Shown here piece by piece: positions 29,312-39,618 of a stretch of DNA of 64,000 nt. Origin of the DNA: Enterococcus montenegrensis (GTDB taxonomy: Bacteria > Bacillota > Bacilli > Lactobacillales > Enterococcaceae). The notes beneath the pieces were generated by a model. The model had not been told where the DNA came from. It ran no database searches and worked only from the letters and a program-made list of their open reading frames with translations. The stretch lies in NCBI RefSeq assembly GCF_029983095.1, contig NZ_CP120467.1, forward strand, positions 1,472,501 through 1,536,500, written 5' to 3'. The position numbers were made by a program, and so were the translations under genes. Each line of letters begins with the position of its first letter. The first letter of the stretch is position 1.

Positions 29312-31522
29312 CTACTGCGGAGGGCTAGCAGATTCTTGAACGGTTTTGGGCGTTGCGACAGGTTCTAAAAAGCCCCAAGAATAATAAATCATCCCTTGTT
29401 GATCGGTGCGAAAAGTTGTGACTTGCTGTTTGTTTAGTGTTTCTAAAACTTCCTGATGCGGATGATTAAAACGATTATTTAAGCCACAGGAAATAATAGC
29501 GGCCTTTGGTGCTACCTTTTGAATAAAGATAGGCGAAGATGAGGTTTTACTCCCGTGATGTCCTAACTTTAATACATCGCTTTTTAAATTTTGGTATTTT
29601 TTTAGCAGCTGTTTTTCTCCAGCTTGATCTAAGTCTCCAGTCAATAAAAAGCGTTGCTTTTTTATTTGAGTTTGCAAAACAAGGGAGTCTTCATTTTCCC
29701 CTTTGCTTTTGAGGGGGGCAAAAACACGTAACGGAAAATAACCGGTGACAGATGCTGCCCCAGAAAGCAGTTTTAAATCTGTTTTCTGGGGCAACTGATT
29801 TAAAGACTTTGCAATATTTGGCTGTTTTTCACTTCCTGCACCTAAAACTAACTCCTTTACATCAAAATCTTCCAATACGACATCTAAGTCTCCCATATGA
29901 TCACTGTCACCATGGGTAATAATTACGCTATCAATTTTTTTAATCCCGCAAGCTTTTAAAAAAGGTACCAGTGTATTTTGGGCATTGCTGTTTTGAATTT
30001 TCTGCTGCCATTTCTCTTGTGGAAAAAGCACTTTTCCACCTGTATCCACTAAAATTACTTCCCGGTTAAAGGGTGCTTTAAAAACGATCGCATCGCCTTG
30101 ACCGACATCCACAAAAGCTACCATTAAAGGAAACGTCACGCGATTAATTAAAAATGGCAAAAAAAGCAGTAAAATAGCTAGTTTTATTTTAGAAAATTTC
30201 TTTTGGTACAGATAAATCCCTAAAAAAGTTAGTAAAAAGACATATAACGGCGGTACCCAGCCAATTGGTAAAGTAAAATGGACGGTATTTGCCAAAAGAC
30301 TTTCAAAGAGAAAAATAAATTTTTCAAATAAATGAATCAGAAAGTCAAACGAAATAACAAATGTACTGACTATAATCACCAGTCCTACTGGTAATAAAAA
30401 AAATTTGAACACTGGTAATAAGGTGACTGTTAAAAAACCGCCCAACAATGGCCATTCATAAAAATAAAAGCAAATTAACGGTAATGCCAAAAGGGTTAAC
30501 CAACTACTCGTTTTAAAGTCTTTTAGCTTACCTTGCTCATTGACTGTGATAACCAATAAAAGCGACATCATAAAGGATAATTGCCCGCCAGTCTGGAAAA
30601 TTAGTAACGGCTCTTTAAATAAACATAGCAAAAGAACAATGCCAAATTTATCCATTGGTGATAAAACAATCGGCAAAAATTTTATTAATAGGTTTAAGAT
30701 AAAAAGCAAAGTTGCTCGCCAGATTCCAACGCTTCCACCTGTCAAAAGGAGAATAAACACAGCAAAAATAAGGACTGGCAGCAGACTTTCTTTTAACGTT
30801 AGCCGTAAGCATTGCAATAAACCTAACCATGCCCCTAAAAAGATATGCACATGCATACCTGAGATACTAAAAAAATGCAAAATACCACTTGGTGATAATG
30901 TGCCCTGCGTTTGTTTAAAGTCTTGATCTTTATAGCCAAAAAATAATGCCCCAAGATAAGCACTCGTTTTTTGTGGCAGCTTCCTCTTTAGCTGGCGAAT
31001 AAAAAAAGCACGCACTTGATCCCAGGTGAAAGTTTTTTTAGCGTGCCAATTAATTTTTTTGCTATTTAACACACCACAATAACCATGGCTTCTCAAATAC
31101 TTTTGTTGATTAAAGCCGGCTAAATTTCGCTGCCCTCTTCCTTTTGTAAACGTGCCAAAAATAGTAGCGTAGTTTTGCTGAAGGTCTTTATTTACTATCT
31201 GCTTTTTTTCTGTCTCACTTTGAAAAGTATAATAACAGCTAAAAACTTCGCCACGTTGATTTTCGCCATGAAAACTCAGATTATCCCCATTAATTTTTAG
31301 ACTATCTGCAGAAACTTTTAAAATAAACTCCTGTTTTAATGTATAATCATGATCAATTTTATCTAAAGTTGTCAGCAGCCGTGGTACGATAAAAAGACTG
31401 CAGAACCCAATCACAAAAACAAGTTTGAACTGGCGGCTGCAGCAAAAATAGACACAATATAAAAACAGTATTAAAAATAGCAGTGGACAATTTAAATAAA
31501 TACCACAGATAATAAGAACCAT
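29312..31522 (-). CDS. comEC: DNA internalization/competence channel ComEC/Rec2
   Basis: The 736-residue protein has N-terminal membrane helices, a DUF4131-like OB segment, the Competence domain (FSISGMHVHIFLGAWLG then membrane helices) and a C-terminal metallo-beta-lactamase domain (VDVGQGDAIVF, ITHGDSDHMGDLD, LKLGHHGSKTS). It is the pore for single-stranded DNA uptake. The ATG at 31522 has no good ribosome binding site. The frame stays open for about 15 more codons into the comEB stop region (reading [15 protein letters not shown]), so the true start may be further upstream at an unusual codon. It appears intact. Confidence 0.9.
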   Translation of the reverse strand: MVLIICGIYLNCPLLFLILFLYCVYFCCSRQFKLVFVIGFCSLFIVPRLLTTLDKIDHDYTLKQEFILKVSADSLKINGDNLSFHGENQRGEVFSCYYTFQSETEKKQIVNKDLQQNYATIFGTFTKGRGQRNLAGFNQQKYLRSHGYCGVLNSKKINWHAKKTFTWDQVRAFFIRQLKRKLPQKTSAYLGALFFGYKDQDFKQTQGTLSPSGILHFFSISGMHVHIFLGAWLGLLQCLRLTLKESLLPVLIFAVFILLLTGGSVGIWRATLLFILNLLIKFLPIVLSPMDKFGIVLLLCLFKEPLLIFQTGGQLSFMMSLLLVITVNEQGKLKDFKTSSWLTLLALPLICFYFYEWPLLGGFLTVTLLPVFKFFLLPVGLVIIVSTFVISFDFLIHLFEKFIFLFESLLANTVHFTLPIGWVPPLYVFLLTFLGIYLYQKKFSKIKLAILLLFLPFLINRVTFPLMVAFVDVGQGDAIVFKAPFNREVILVDTGGKVLFPQEKWQQKIQNSNAQNTLVPFLKACGIKKIDSVIITHGDSDHMGDLDVVLEDFDVKELVLGAGSEKQPNIAKSLNQLPQKTDLKLLSGAASVTGYFPLRVFAPLKSKGENEDSLVLQTQIKKQRFLLTGDLDQAGEKQLLKKYQNLKSDVLKLGHHGSKTSSSPIFIQKVAPKAAIISCGLNNRFNHPHQEVLETLNKQQVTTFRTDQQGMIYYSWGFLEPVATPKTVQESASPPQ

Positions 31523-31559
31523 CGCAAGACTCGGGATAATCCAGCGATTAGCTAAATCG

Positions 31560-32045
31560 TTAATCAGTTACTTCGTTTAAAGAACCAAAAGAAAGTTTTT
31601 GAAAATATTCAGGATCTAAGTCAACTTTTTGGGCGGTTGCTCCCACTTGTGCAATTAATTCAATCGCATATGGATCATTACGATAATCGTGTAAGTAGTA
31701 GATTTTTCGAATACCTGCTTGTAAAAGCGCTTTGGTACATTGCAGACAAGGAAAATGCGTTACATAAACCTCTGCTTGATCTGTGGAAATGCCTAATTTC
31801 GCGCATTGCAATAATGCATTCATTTCCGCATGAATGGTGCGAATACAATGGTTATCTACCACATAACAACCATCATCGATGCAGTGAACATCACCACTAA
31901 CTGATCCGTTATAACCTCCTGCAATAATGCGTTTATCTTTTACTAATGTTGCCCCAACTTCAAGACGGGTACATGTACTGCGTAATGCTAAAAGTACCGC
32001 TTGTGCCATAAAATACTGGTCCCAAGGGATTCTTTGATCAGCCAT
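31560..32045 (-). CDS. comEB: ComE operon protein 2, dCMP/deoxycytidylate deaminase
   Basis: The 161-residue zinc deaminase has the signature [10 protein letters not shown] and [16 protein letters not shown], giving the His/Glu/Cys/Cys active site. It converts dCMP to dUMP. It lies between comEA and comEC in the conserved late competence order. AAAGGAG precedes the ATG. Confidence 0.94.
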   Translation of the reverse strand: MADQRIPWDQYFMAQAVLLALRSTCTRLEVGATLVKDKRIIAGGYNGSVSGDVHCIDDGCYVVDNHCIRTIHAEMNALLQCAKLGISTDQAEVYVTHFPCLQCTKALLQAGIRKIYYLHDYRNDPYAIELIAQVGATAQKVDLDPEYFQKLSFGSLNEVTD

Positions 32046-32069
32046 AGCGTTGCTCCTTTATTATTTTAT

Positions 32070-32690
32070 TTATATTGTAATCGATGCACGTAATTTTTCA
32101 ACCGTCTTTTCCCCAATTCCTGAAACTTCTTTTAGCTCTTCTATTGATTTAAAACTTCCATTTTCTTCCCGATACGCAATAATTGCCTCCGCTTTTTTTT
32201 CGCCAATGCCTGAAAGTGTTTGTAACTTGGTTAAATCTGCGGTATTAATATTGACCATTTCTGAATTGGAAGTTGCCTGTTTATTGACGCTAAAATCATT
32301 ACCAATCCTGACAGACGTTGATTCTTTTTGATTTGGTACATAAACCATCTGTTGATCTTCCAATTTTTGGGCCAAATTAATTTCTTTTTGCAGGGCACCT
32401 TTAGTAAATCCTCCAGCTACTTGAACAAGTTTTTGCATCCTAGAATCCATAGGTAGTTCATACACCCCTGGTTTTGCGACCTCTCCTTTAATATCAACTG
32501 TAATTGTCTTTACTTTTGTTTTACTTTCCTTTGTCTGTTCAATTTGACTACTCGAGTCCAAAGGTAACGACGCCCATGACTTTTTTTCATTTTGTTTTTG
32601 CCAGATAAAAAGCCCGCCGATAAGCAACAAGACAGACAAAACTGCACCAACTAGTATCACTCGTGTTTTATGTTCATAAAAAAATGCCAT
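32070..32690 (-). CDS. comEA: Competence DNA receptor ComEA
   Basis: The 206-residue protein has an N-terminal membrane anchor (about 11-28), a SLBB-like domain (VDIKGEVAKPGVYELPMDSR) and a C-terminal helix-hairpin-helix DNA-binding repeat (NINTADLTKLQTLSGIGEKKA and IEELKEVSGIGEKTVEKL). It captures double-stranded DNA for ComEC. I chose the ATG at 32690 after AGGAGG. The 24 upstream codons of open frame cover that site. Confidence 0.93.
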   Translation of the reverse strand: MAFFYEHKTRVILVGAVLSVLLLIGGLFIWQKQNEKKSWASLPLDSSSQIEQTKESKTKVKTITVDIKGEVAKPGVYELPMDSRMQKLVQVAGGFTKGALQKEINLAQKLEDQQMVYVPNQKESTSVRIGNDFSVNKQATSNSEMVNINTADLTKLQTLSGIGEKKAEAIIAYREENGSFKSIEELKEVSGIGEKTVEKLRASITI

Positions 32691-33044
32691 CTTCTTCCTC
32701 CTTTCACAATTATTTACGCAAAAGAAATAAAAAAACTGCAATAATATTGTCATTATTATCAAAAAAATCTACTTGTAAATAATTATCTCAAAATAATAAT
32801 TACATTTAATTATAAGACAAACAAATAACTGAATTTACGTCTTTAGATTTATCTAAGAATAATTAAATTTTTGAGTATCTTGTTTTTTATAATTGATAAT
32901 TTCAAATCATTTTTACTTACTAACACTTTAAGTGGTTCTTTTACAAATTGTAACAGACCTATTATTTTGCAGAAAAACTTAAGTTAACTAACTACTCAGC
33001 ACGCTGATTTATTGATATAATAAGTAAAGAAACGAGGAGATGAC
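32691..33044. other. Divergent intergenic region between comEA and the rpiR-like gene
   Basis: This very AT-rich stretch must carry the promoters of both flanking genes. A -10 TATAAT at 33016-33021 precedes the regulator gene. On the comEA side a T-rich run followed by TGCGTAAATA only loosely resembles a competence sigma-factor box. No further gene or RNA is seen. Confidence 0.45.
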
Positions 33045-33896
33045 ATGCAATCTGCTGTATTATTAAAAATAAAATCATTAGAGTCAAGCTTCACATCTAG
33101 TGAACACGACATCAGTAAATTTGTAATTGAAAACCCCGAATATGTTATTTCAAACACTATCACAAATTTAGCCAAGAAGACGAACACCTCAGAAGCCAGT
33201 ATCAATCGATTTAGTAAAAAAATTGGTTTTAAGGGTTTTAATAAATTCAAAATTGCATTGGCTCAAAGTATGAATCAATTAGAGGACCAAGAAAAGTCCT
33301 TCGATGAATCTAACTTGATTGAGTATGTTACACTTGATTATCACAAGATGCTAACGAATACATGTGCCATGCTGGACGCACAGGATATTGAAGATGCAGC
33401 CTCAATGATTACGCTCAATCGCAAAGTATTTATCTTGTCTATTTATAATACTTCTTTTGTTAGCAAGGAATTCGCTTTCAAATTACGTCAACTAGGAATG
33501 GAAGTAACCACCTTAAAGGAGAACTTAGAAACACAATTAGCAATAGAAAATATGAATAGCGACTCCGTTTTAATTGCTGTTGTCCCATCTGTAATAACCA
33601 AGGATATTATCCCGTTCCTAACTAAAATAAAGCGAAAAGATATAAAAACTATCCTAATCTCAAGCAACGATAATCCAAAAGTAAGCGACATGATTGATAT
33701 CAAATTTATAATCCCAGACCACATGTCTGCAAACAATTCATTAGTAATGACAAACTCAATAATGATATCTTTAGTTTTTGACATCATTTTTGCTACAATT
33801 TTACGAGATAATCGCAGTCTAAGACAGAGAAAGCTAAGTAGTGATACAATTATTAATTCTTACGAATCAGCAGATTCAGCTATTTATGAATGGTAA
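33045..33896 (+). CDS. RpiR/MurR-family transcriptional regulator
   Basis: The 283-residue protein has an N-terminal RpiR helix-turn-helix (TITNLAKKTNTSEASINRFSKKIGFKGFNKFKIAL, about 38-72) and a C-terminal SIS domain (about 125-250) that binds a phosphosugar. Such regulators control sugar and amino-sugar catabolism. GAGGAG precedes the ATG. It is convergent with the operon at 34109-39601, whose promoter contains an inverted repeat. Control of that operon is a reasonable guess. Confidence 0.9.
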   Translation: MQSAVLLKIKSLESSFTSSEHDISKFVIENPEYVISNTITNLAKKTNTSEASINRFSKKIGFKGFNKFKIALAQSMNQLEDQEKSFDESNLIEYVTLDYHKMLTNTCAMLDAQDIEDAASMITLNRKVFILSIYNTSFVSKEFAFKLRQLGMEVTTLKENLETQLAIENMNSDSVLIAVVPSVITKDIIPFLTKIKRKDIKTILISSNDNPKVSDMIDIKFIIPDHMSANNSLVMTNSIMISLVFDIIFATILRDNRSLRQRKLSSDTIINSYESADSAIYEW

Positions 33897-34083
33897 GAGA
33901 TACCAGGCTCGAAGATACTTTATATAAAAATGAGTTCAGATGAGTCTCTACATTTTTTAATCCTTCTGGTAAAAAAATTTGCTTTTTAAAGAATTAAAAA
34001 TGATTGTATGAAATTCATTACACAAATTTTGTTCTTAATTATTCAATTCTTTTAAAGACTTTAATAGCACACATTTTCCTTTC

Positions 34084-34121
34084 AAAAAATAGCTAGATGC
34101 AAACGCATCTAGCTATTTTTT
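34084..34121. terminator. Terminator between the regulator and the IrrE-like gene
   Basis: AAAAAATAGCTAGATGC and its exact complement form a 17-base stem with a 4-base loop. The stop codon of the minus-strand gene lies within the stem. It can serve both convergent transcripts. Confidence 0.88.
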
Positions 34122-34732
34122 ATTGTATTAAATTGATTGTATTCCTCTTCAATATCTTTCATAGATATTTGCTTAGTTCGCAATAAATACTGATAATCAT
34201 AGTAGCTGGGTAATTTTTTTAGATTTAACAGATTTTTGGCAAACGAATTTGCTGCTATCTCGCTTGTCCGACGAATATGAGCTTTTTGAGAGAATCCCAG
34301 AATTTTTAAACTTTCTATTGGTGAAAATTGATTATAGACATGGTTACTACTTTTTTCTTCTAAGTAATGAAAGTATTCATGTGCTAAAACAATCTGTTTC
34401 ATAGCTTTTAAACTTATCCTGTTTATTTCTGCTAACTCGGCAATTGATTTTTCATACAAATAAACAAGATTATTACCTTTTCGATCTGACTCAAACTGAG
34501 CACGCATTTGAACTTTATAAAAAACACCATCATGTTTTTCTACCTTAATTTTAATATTATTTTCTGCGTAAAGCTCAAAAATATCTTTCGATTTTGTTTT
34601 TGATGAAAAGTTTTTTCCGATAGAAAGAGACTTTTCTAGATAATACAAGATATCTTCTGACGGTATCTTGTGAAATAACATATCCTGTTTTAATTCTAAA
34701 TAAGCCAAAAATTCGTCTGAAAAATAATCCAT
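34109..34732 (-). CDS. ImmA/IrrE-like zinc metallopeptidase
   Basis: The 207-residue protein has the zincin motif HEYFH in VLAHEYFHYLEEK and a downstream SEIAANSFAKNLL segment with the third ligand Glu, as in ImmA/IrrE peptidases. Such enzymes often cleave repressors or act as toxin or phage regulators. Here no helix-turn-helix repressor gene is adjacent. It begins 14 bases after the HyuA-like gene and is the last gene of that operon, an unusual setting. Confidence 0.75.
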   Translation of the reverse strand: MDYFSDEFLAYLELKQDMLFHKIPSEDILYYLEKSLSIGKNFSSKTKSKDIFELYAENNIKIKVEKHDGVFYKVQMRAQFESDRKGNNLVYLYEKSIAELAEINRISLKAMKQIVLAHEYFHYLEEKSSNHVYNQFSPIESLKILGFSQKAHIRRTSEIAANSFAKNLLNLKKLPSYYDYQYLLRTKQISMKDIEEEYNQFNTIKNS

Positions 34733-34745
34733 TATTACTCCTTCT

Positions 34746-36878
34746 TTATTTATACGCTACGGCAATAACTTCTTCGTTTGTATCTAAATTATCCGTCTCG
34801 ACATCCATAATTGATGTTAATTGTTCCAATGTTTGCATTCCAGTCAAGTCTAGCATTTTTTCTCTAAAAAACAAGAAAACCTTAGGAATAGTTGCATTTG
34901 CATCCGAATAAATTGTATGTTCATCAATAAAAGAAAGGAAATCTTTGTCTGATTGATTTTTTTGAAATTTAAAGTAATGAGCATTACTGTGCTTAAAACG
35001 CACAACTCCTTCACGGTCGACTACACATACATTTGTTTGTTTACTCTTGAAAAAGAATTTCTTTTTGATAATTGTTGCATCCATCAAATTCCAGCGTCCC
35101 ACTTTACCAGCAAGTTTTATGTTCGTTGTATCTAATCCTAATGCTTCTGAAGTAATTGTTTTCAATTGATTTTCAGTCACTTCTGACGCTCCTAAATTTT
35201 TTTGGCGTAGTTCTGTGGCACCCGTTGCTACTGCCCGAACAATATTGCGTTGTGTATCAATCTCAATATTTACTTCCACAGTTTCTTCGTTAGCTCCAGA
35301 TTGTACTATTTTTTCAATAACATCTGCCCGAATCTTTTTAATATCACTTTCGCTTGGATTCGTGATTGAACGTTCAATTTGTTCACGAACCATTGCTAAA
35401 GCTACACCAATCGTTGAAATATAAGGTGCATTTTTAGCTAATTTCCATTTATAGTCAAAATATTCCGCTAAAGCTGGGACAACAATTGCACCTGAACCCC
35501 CACCACCAACTAGTGTGATAAAGTTGCGATCCATTTCGTATTCCTCAATTAAATCATTTATCACGGGTTCTAATTTTTCCATTGCAAAATTCATAACTAC
35601 TTTAGCCGCTTCTTTTGCTGTTGTTCCTAAATACATAGCCAATGCATCCCAGGCTTTTTTGTTTGCATCTGCGTTTCCTTGGGCGTAGTCACCTTCGGGC
35701 ACATAACCCAACAAGTTTGCTGCGCCAGCTAGCGTATAAGAATATGCGTTGGTACCCGTACCTTGAATAACTACATACTCATTTGAATCCCCTTCACGCG
35801 GAGAAACAAATTCTATGGTTGGATTATCCAAATTTTCTACATTAGTAAAACATTCATATTCTAACCCAGCGATGTGAGCACTCCGTGGACCCACATCGAC
35901 AATTTTTTTGTCTTTCACACGGATCATACTACCACCAGCAACAGCAAGTGTTCGAACATCTAATGAACGAAGATAAGTTTTATGGCCCCCAACTTGAGCA
36001 TATTTAATCATTACTTTTCCATTTTTAATGACCGAGATATCCACACTAGTTCCGCCAACTTCAAAGAAAATTCCATCACTTACTTTTTCATACATCAAAG
36101 CACCAGCTACACCCGCAGCTAACCCTGATAACATAGTTAAGATGGGTCGTTGACGAACTTCATTGATGCTCATCACACCACCATCGCATCGCATAATCAT
36201 GAGACCAGATTGAATTTTTGTATCCAATACTGCAGATTCTGTCATGTTAGCCGTTTGCATCATTTTAGGAATCAGCGATGCATTTACTACTGCAGTTCGC
36301 GTACGCATTTTAAGACCATAGAGCTGAGAAATTTCATGTCCCCCGGTAGCAAATAATTTTTCTTCTTGCGCTTTTTGGATTACTCGTATTTCATTTTCAG
36401 GATCGTCAACAGAATAAGCTTCACTAGCGACAATTACTTGGCAATCTTTATTTACTAATTCATGAATGCTTTTTTCAACTTCTTGTTCTGTTAATTTTGA
36501 AGAATCGACAAAGACATGTTCAGAATTCAAATATTTATTTGGAGCTAACTCAATGTGTTCAATTGAAGTTTCTTTTTTTGCAGTCCGAGCATCCATTCCA
36601 GTACCCATACCCACGATTCCGACTTTCGCAACATCACCCTCAAGCAATGCATTTGTAGCCTGAGTGGTTCCGTGCGCTATAAAAATGACGTCTGTTGCAG
36701 CGATACTATTGTCAGACAAAAGTTTTTGAATTATTTTTACAATTCCCCTTGCTACCCCTTCTTCATGTGTAGTTGGAATTTTTAGTTTTGCAATCACTTC
36801 GTATGTTTCGTTATCAATTGCTACTGCATCTGTAAAAGTGCCACCTACATCGATTCCAATTCTTACTTTTTTTCCCAT
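34746..36878 (-). CDS. Hydantoinase/oxoprolinase (HyuA)-family protein
   Basis: The 710-residue protein has the actin-like N domain (IGIDVGGTFTDAVAID) and the hydantoinase A core (HGTTQATNALLEG, FFEVGGTSVDIS, LVGGGGSGAIVVPALAEYF). Family members are ATP-dependent amidohydrolases or carboxylases such as 5-oxoprolinase and N-methylhydantoinase. They usually pair with a HyuB subunit, which is absent here. A unique tail of about 170 residues follows the core. I chose the ATG at 36878 with GAAGG 7 bases upstream. Within the operon it lies between the permease and the metallopeptidase. The substrate is unknown. Confidence 0.85.
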   Translation of the reverse strand: MGKKVRIGIDVGGTFTDAVAIDNETYEVIAKLKIPTTHEEGVARGIVKIIQKLLSDNSIAATDVIFIAHGTTQATNALLEGDVAKVGIVGMGTGMDARTAKKETSIEHIELAPNKYLNSEHVFVDSSKLTEQEVEKSIHELVNKDCQVIVASEAYSVDDPENEIRVIQKAQEEKLFATGGHEISQLYGLKMRTRTAVVNASLIPKMMQTANMTESAVLDTKIQSGLMIMRCDGGVMSINEVRQRPILTMLSGLAAGVAGALMYEKVSDGIFFEVGGTSVDISVIKNGKVMIKYAQVGGHKTYLRSLDVRTLAVAGGSMIRVKDKKIVDVGPRSAHIAGLEYECFTNVENLDNPTIEFVSPREGDSNEYVVIQGTGTNAYSYTLAGAANLLGYVPEGDYAQGNADANKKAWDALAMYLGTTAKEAAKVVMNFAMEKLEPVINDLIEEYEMDRNFITLVGGGGSGAIVVPALAEYFDYKWKLAKNAPYISTIGVALAMVREQIERSITNPSESDIKKIRADVIEKIVQSGANEETVEVNIEIDTQRNIVRAVATGATELRQKNLGASEVTENQLKTITSEALGLDTTNIKLAGKVGRWNLMDATIIKKKFFFKSKQTNVCVVDREGVVRFKHSNAHYFKFQKNQSDKDFLSFIDEHTIYSDANATIPKVFLFFREKMLDLTGMQTLEQLTSIMDVETDNLDTNEEVIAVAYK

Positions 36879-36900
36879 TCTATTTACCTTCAATCTCTAA

Positions 36901-38181
36901 TTAATATAAGAAAAACGAAGCGACAACCAAACCAACAAAAGTTGAAATTGCTACCCAGCCAATTGTTTTCTTCATTACTTCATTGACATCTGTTTTAATG
37001 AAATCCGAAACCCATACATTATGTGAATTTGTTGGATCGCAAACAGATTGAACGTTACTATCTAGACGCAATGCTACCATTGCAGCAATTGGATTCATAC
37101 CTCCAGCAACTAGGAGAGAAATAATCCCGCTGCCTAACCCCCAAACGTTTAATGGTCCGCGATAAATTGCTAAAGGTGAGAGAAGACCAAAGATTAACAC
37201 AAACATTAATTGATTTTTAGGAATCATCATAGAAATTGCTGGTTGCAAAATAGTTGATACTTCAGAAGACATTACTGCATTCAACAGCATCCCAATCCCA
37301 ATCATTAAACCAGCTGCCCCCGCTACTTCTTGAATTCCTTCAACAAAAGCGCTGCTCACTACATGAATAGGATTTTTTGGTGTACTTAAAATTAAAGTTA
37401 CAATAATTCCAGTAATAATTGCTGCCACTAATGGGACTTGAAAAGCAAAAACTAAAACGACTGGGATAATTGGTGAAATTAAAGCGATGCTACGAACTTG
37501 ACCAGTTCTACCTTGTTTAGTTGGCATTGCCCAAGCTTTTCGACGTTTTCCGCTGAATTGCACATAATAAATTACCATAATAACGGAAATAATAATTAAT
37601 GGTAGGCCAACCAGCCACGAATAAGAAGTAACTTCGCTTAACTTCAAACCCAATACGTCAATATAAACAGCCAATGTTGAGACAGAAAAGTTTACGCCAA
37701 TCCCATTTGCTAAAAGCAAAATAATTCCACTAACCATCGGTGAAAGGCCTGCTGAGATCATAATTGGAACAATGATTGTCCCAACTAAAATAACCATACC
37801 TAACCCATTGCTTGCTGCAAAAATAACAGAACATACCGCTAAAAATGATAATGCGATTGGTAGGGCTTTATCGCCAGCCATTTCAGCAGCTTTTTTGATA
37901 ATAGTTTCAGTAACTCCAACTTTAGATAAAACTTTTCCGAAAAGCGATCCAAAAATTAAACCTGAAATTGCTGTAGACATTCTCATAGAGCCAGCCTCTA
38001 AAACGTCTTTAACAATTGTGAAGTGTTCTGGATCTTTTGAAATTACAGTGATTCCAGCAATTAAAGAAATTGCAATTGCCATAATAGGTAATGCTAAAAT
38101 TGTAGGTACCTTTCTTGTCATCATCAAACCAACTAAACTAAAGAATACTAATAGTATCCCTACTAATTGTACTGTTGCCAT
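36901..38181 (-). CDS. Ion-transporter-superfamily permease (organic anion type)
   Basis: The 426-residue protein has about 11-12 membrane helices, with the start LLVFFSLVGLMMTRKVPTILALP and repeats such as SNGLGMVILVGTIIVPIMISAGLSPMVSG typical of gluconate/citrate-type symporters. It most likely imports a carboxylate or similar anion for the enzymes around it (inference). I chose the ATG at 38181 with AGGAGG 7 bases upstream, dropping 13 upstream residues. Confidence 0.75.
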   Translation of the reverse strand: MATVQLVGILLVFFSLVGLMMTRKVPTILALPIMAIAISLIAGITVISKDPEHFTIVKDVLEAGSMRMSTAISGLIFGSLFGKVLSKVGVTETIIKKAAEMAGDKALPIALSFLAVCSVIFAASNGLGMVILVGTIIVPIMISAGLSPMVSGIILLLANGIGVNFSVSTLAVYIDVLGLKLSEVTSYSWLVGLPLIIISVIMVIYYVQFSGKRRKAWAMPTKQGRTGQVRSIALISPIIPVVLVFAFQVPLVAAIITGIIVTLILSTPKNPIHVVSSAFVEGIQEVAGAAGLMIGIGMLLNAVMSSEVSTILQPAISMMIPKNQLMFVLIFGLLSPLAIYRGPLNVWGLGSGIISLLVAGGMNPIAAMVALRLDSNVQSVCDPTNSHNVWVSDFIKTDVNEVMKKTIGWVAISTFVGLVVASFFLY

Positions 38182-38191
38182 TGTTTTCCTC

Positions 38192-39601
38192 CTAAATTTT
38201 GATAAAGCTTTTTTGCTCAATCAATTTATTTTGTAATTCTTTAATATTGATTTCTCCAGTTGCTTGATCCTCTTTTGCTGCTAAAGCTGCTGCAGTTCCA
38301 GCAGCTTGTCCTAATGCTGTCATTGTTGGCGTTGTACGGATTGCCGCCTGTGCTTCAAAGGAAGCAGACACGCATCGACCAGTGACAATCAAGTTATTAA
38401 TTTCATTGGCAATCATGATTTCATAAGGAATCCCGTAATAACTATCAAATACAGATTTATCAAACTTTTCATGTTCAACTTCTTCTGTTTGATTCGCATG
38501 TACTGAAACTGTTCCCTCACCTTTTGGATTATGAATATCAATTGGATAACCAGAATGAGCTATTGTAGATGGAAACGGTCTATTTTCTAAAACATCTTGA
38601 TTTGTTAACGTATATTTGCCCTTAATCTGTCTTGTTCCTCTAACACCAACGCTTGGACCGCTGTACGCAATCTTAGCATTTTCAAAACCAGGTACTGATT
38701 CAACCAAAAATTGAAATAACTCTTCACATTGCTTACGACCGATCATTTCTGCTCTAGTCAATCCCTCTGCGGACACTCCGCTTTCGTTAATGATTCGAGA
38801 CGTATTCATGATAAACTCACCAGGTACATTTGTTTCAAAAAAAAGAATATCCTCTCGTGGGATACTAATCCTCCCCTTTTCTTTAGCTTTTTTAAATTCA
38901 TTATCAAAACCGACAAAAGATAAGATTTCAGTATTTTTCATGACTTCTAAGTCTCTATTTAATCTTGGAAATTTTTCGGGATTCGACAAAACTGTATCGC
39001 GAAGTTTTTGAGTATCAACCCCATAAACTTTTAAATTCATAGTCATTGGTTGCATCGCATTATCTGTTTCTCGCCCCAGTTGAAATGGAACCCCAGACAT
39101 TACTGCCAAATCGCCATCACCTGTTGCATCGATAAATACTTTACTTGAAATCTTACTAATACCATTTTTATTTACCACAGAGATATTCTCTATCTCATCT
39201 TTTTCTTTTTCCAGACCAATTAAATAAGTATGGAATAAAACATCAGCACCAGATTCACTAACCATCTCATCTAAAATAATTTTTAAACCTTCAGCTGAAA
39301 ATGGTGTCACATAAGAAATATAGTTAGTGGAATCTAGAACATGACCTGGAGAATAGCCTCTTTTTACTAATCGTTCTACCATTTCTTGACCTAAACCTAA
39401 AATAACCTGCTTATCTCCGGCGAAATAGGTCATCATAGGACCCACACCGTTTGCAGTTAAGGTGCCTCCAAAATAACCATTTTGATCAATAATCAATGTC
39501 TTTGCTCCGTTTCTTGCGGCAGCAATCGCCGCAAATGCACCTGACATCCCACCACCTACTACAACTACATCATAATTTTTTTTCACAATAGTTGAATTCA
39601 A
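38192..39601 (-). CDS. FAD-dependent oxidoreductase (FAD_oxidored family)
   Basis: The 469-residue flavoprotein has an N-terminal Rossmann motif DVVVVGGGMSGAFAAIAAARNG, the FAD segment FGGTLTANGVGP, an internal DATGDGDLAVMSGV and the C-terminal NLIVTGRCVSASFEAQAAIR with ALGQAAGTAAAL. This is the PF12831-like group, whose substrates are mostly unknown. The start is TTG at 39601 with AAAGGGG 9 bases upstream. The TTG three codons earlier abuts that site. It is the first gene of the four-gene operon. Confidence 0.85.
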   Translation of the reverse strand: MNSTIVKKNYDVVVVGGGMSGAFAAIAAARNGAKTLIIDQNGYFGGTLTANGVGPMMTYFAGDKQVILGLGQEMVERLVKRGYSPGHVLDSTNYISYVTPFSAEGLKIILDEMVSESGADVLFHTYLIGLEKEKDEIENISVVNKNGISKISSKVFIDATGDGDLAVMSGVPFQLGRETDNAMQPMTMNLKVYGVDTQKLRDTVLSNPEKFPRLNRDLEVMKNTEILSFVGFDNEFKKAKEKGRISIPREDILFFETNVPGEFIMNTSRIINESGVSAEGLTRAEMIGRKQCEELFQFLVESVPGFENAKIAYSGPSVGVRGTRQIKGKYTLTNQDVLENRPFPSTIAHSGYPIDIHNPKGEGTVSVHANQTEEVEHEKFDKSVFDSYYGIPYEIMIANEINNLIVTGRCVSASFEAQAAIRTTPTMTALGQAAGTAAALAAKEDQATGEINIKELQNKLIEQKSFIKI

Positions 39602-39618
39602 AAAATGCAACCCCTTTC

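Noticed and set aside
32691-32760. Competence sigma-factor (cin) box before comEA
   Set aside because: A T-rich run followed by TGCGTAAATA is present, but it differs from TACGAATA at several positions and no second copy is available in the window for comparison.
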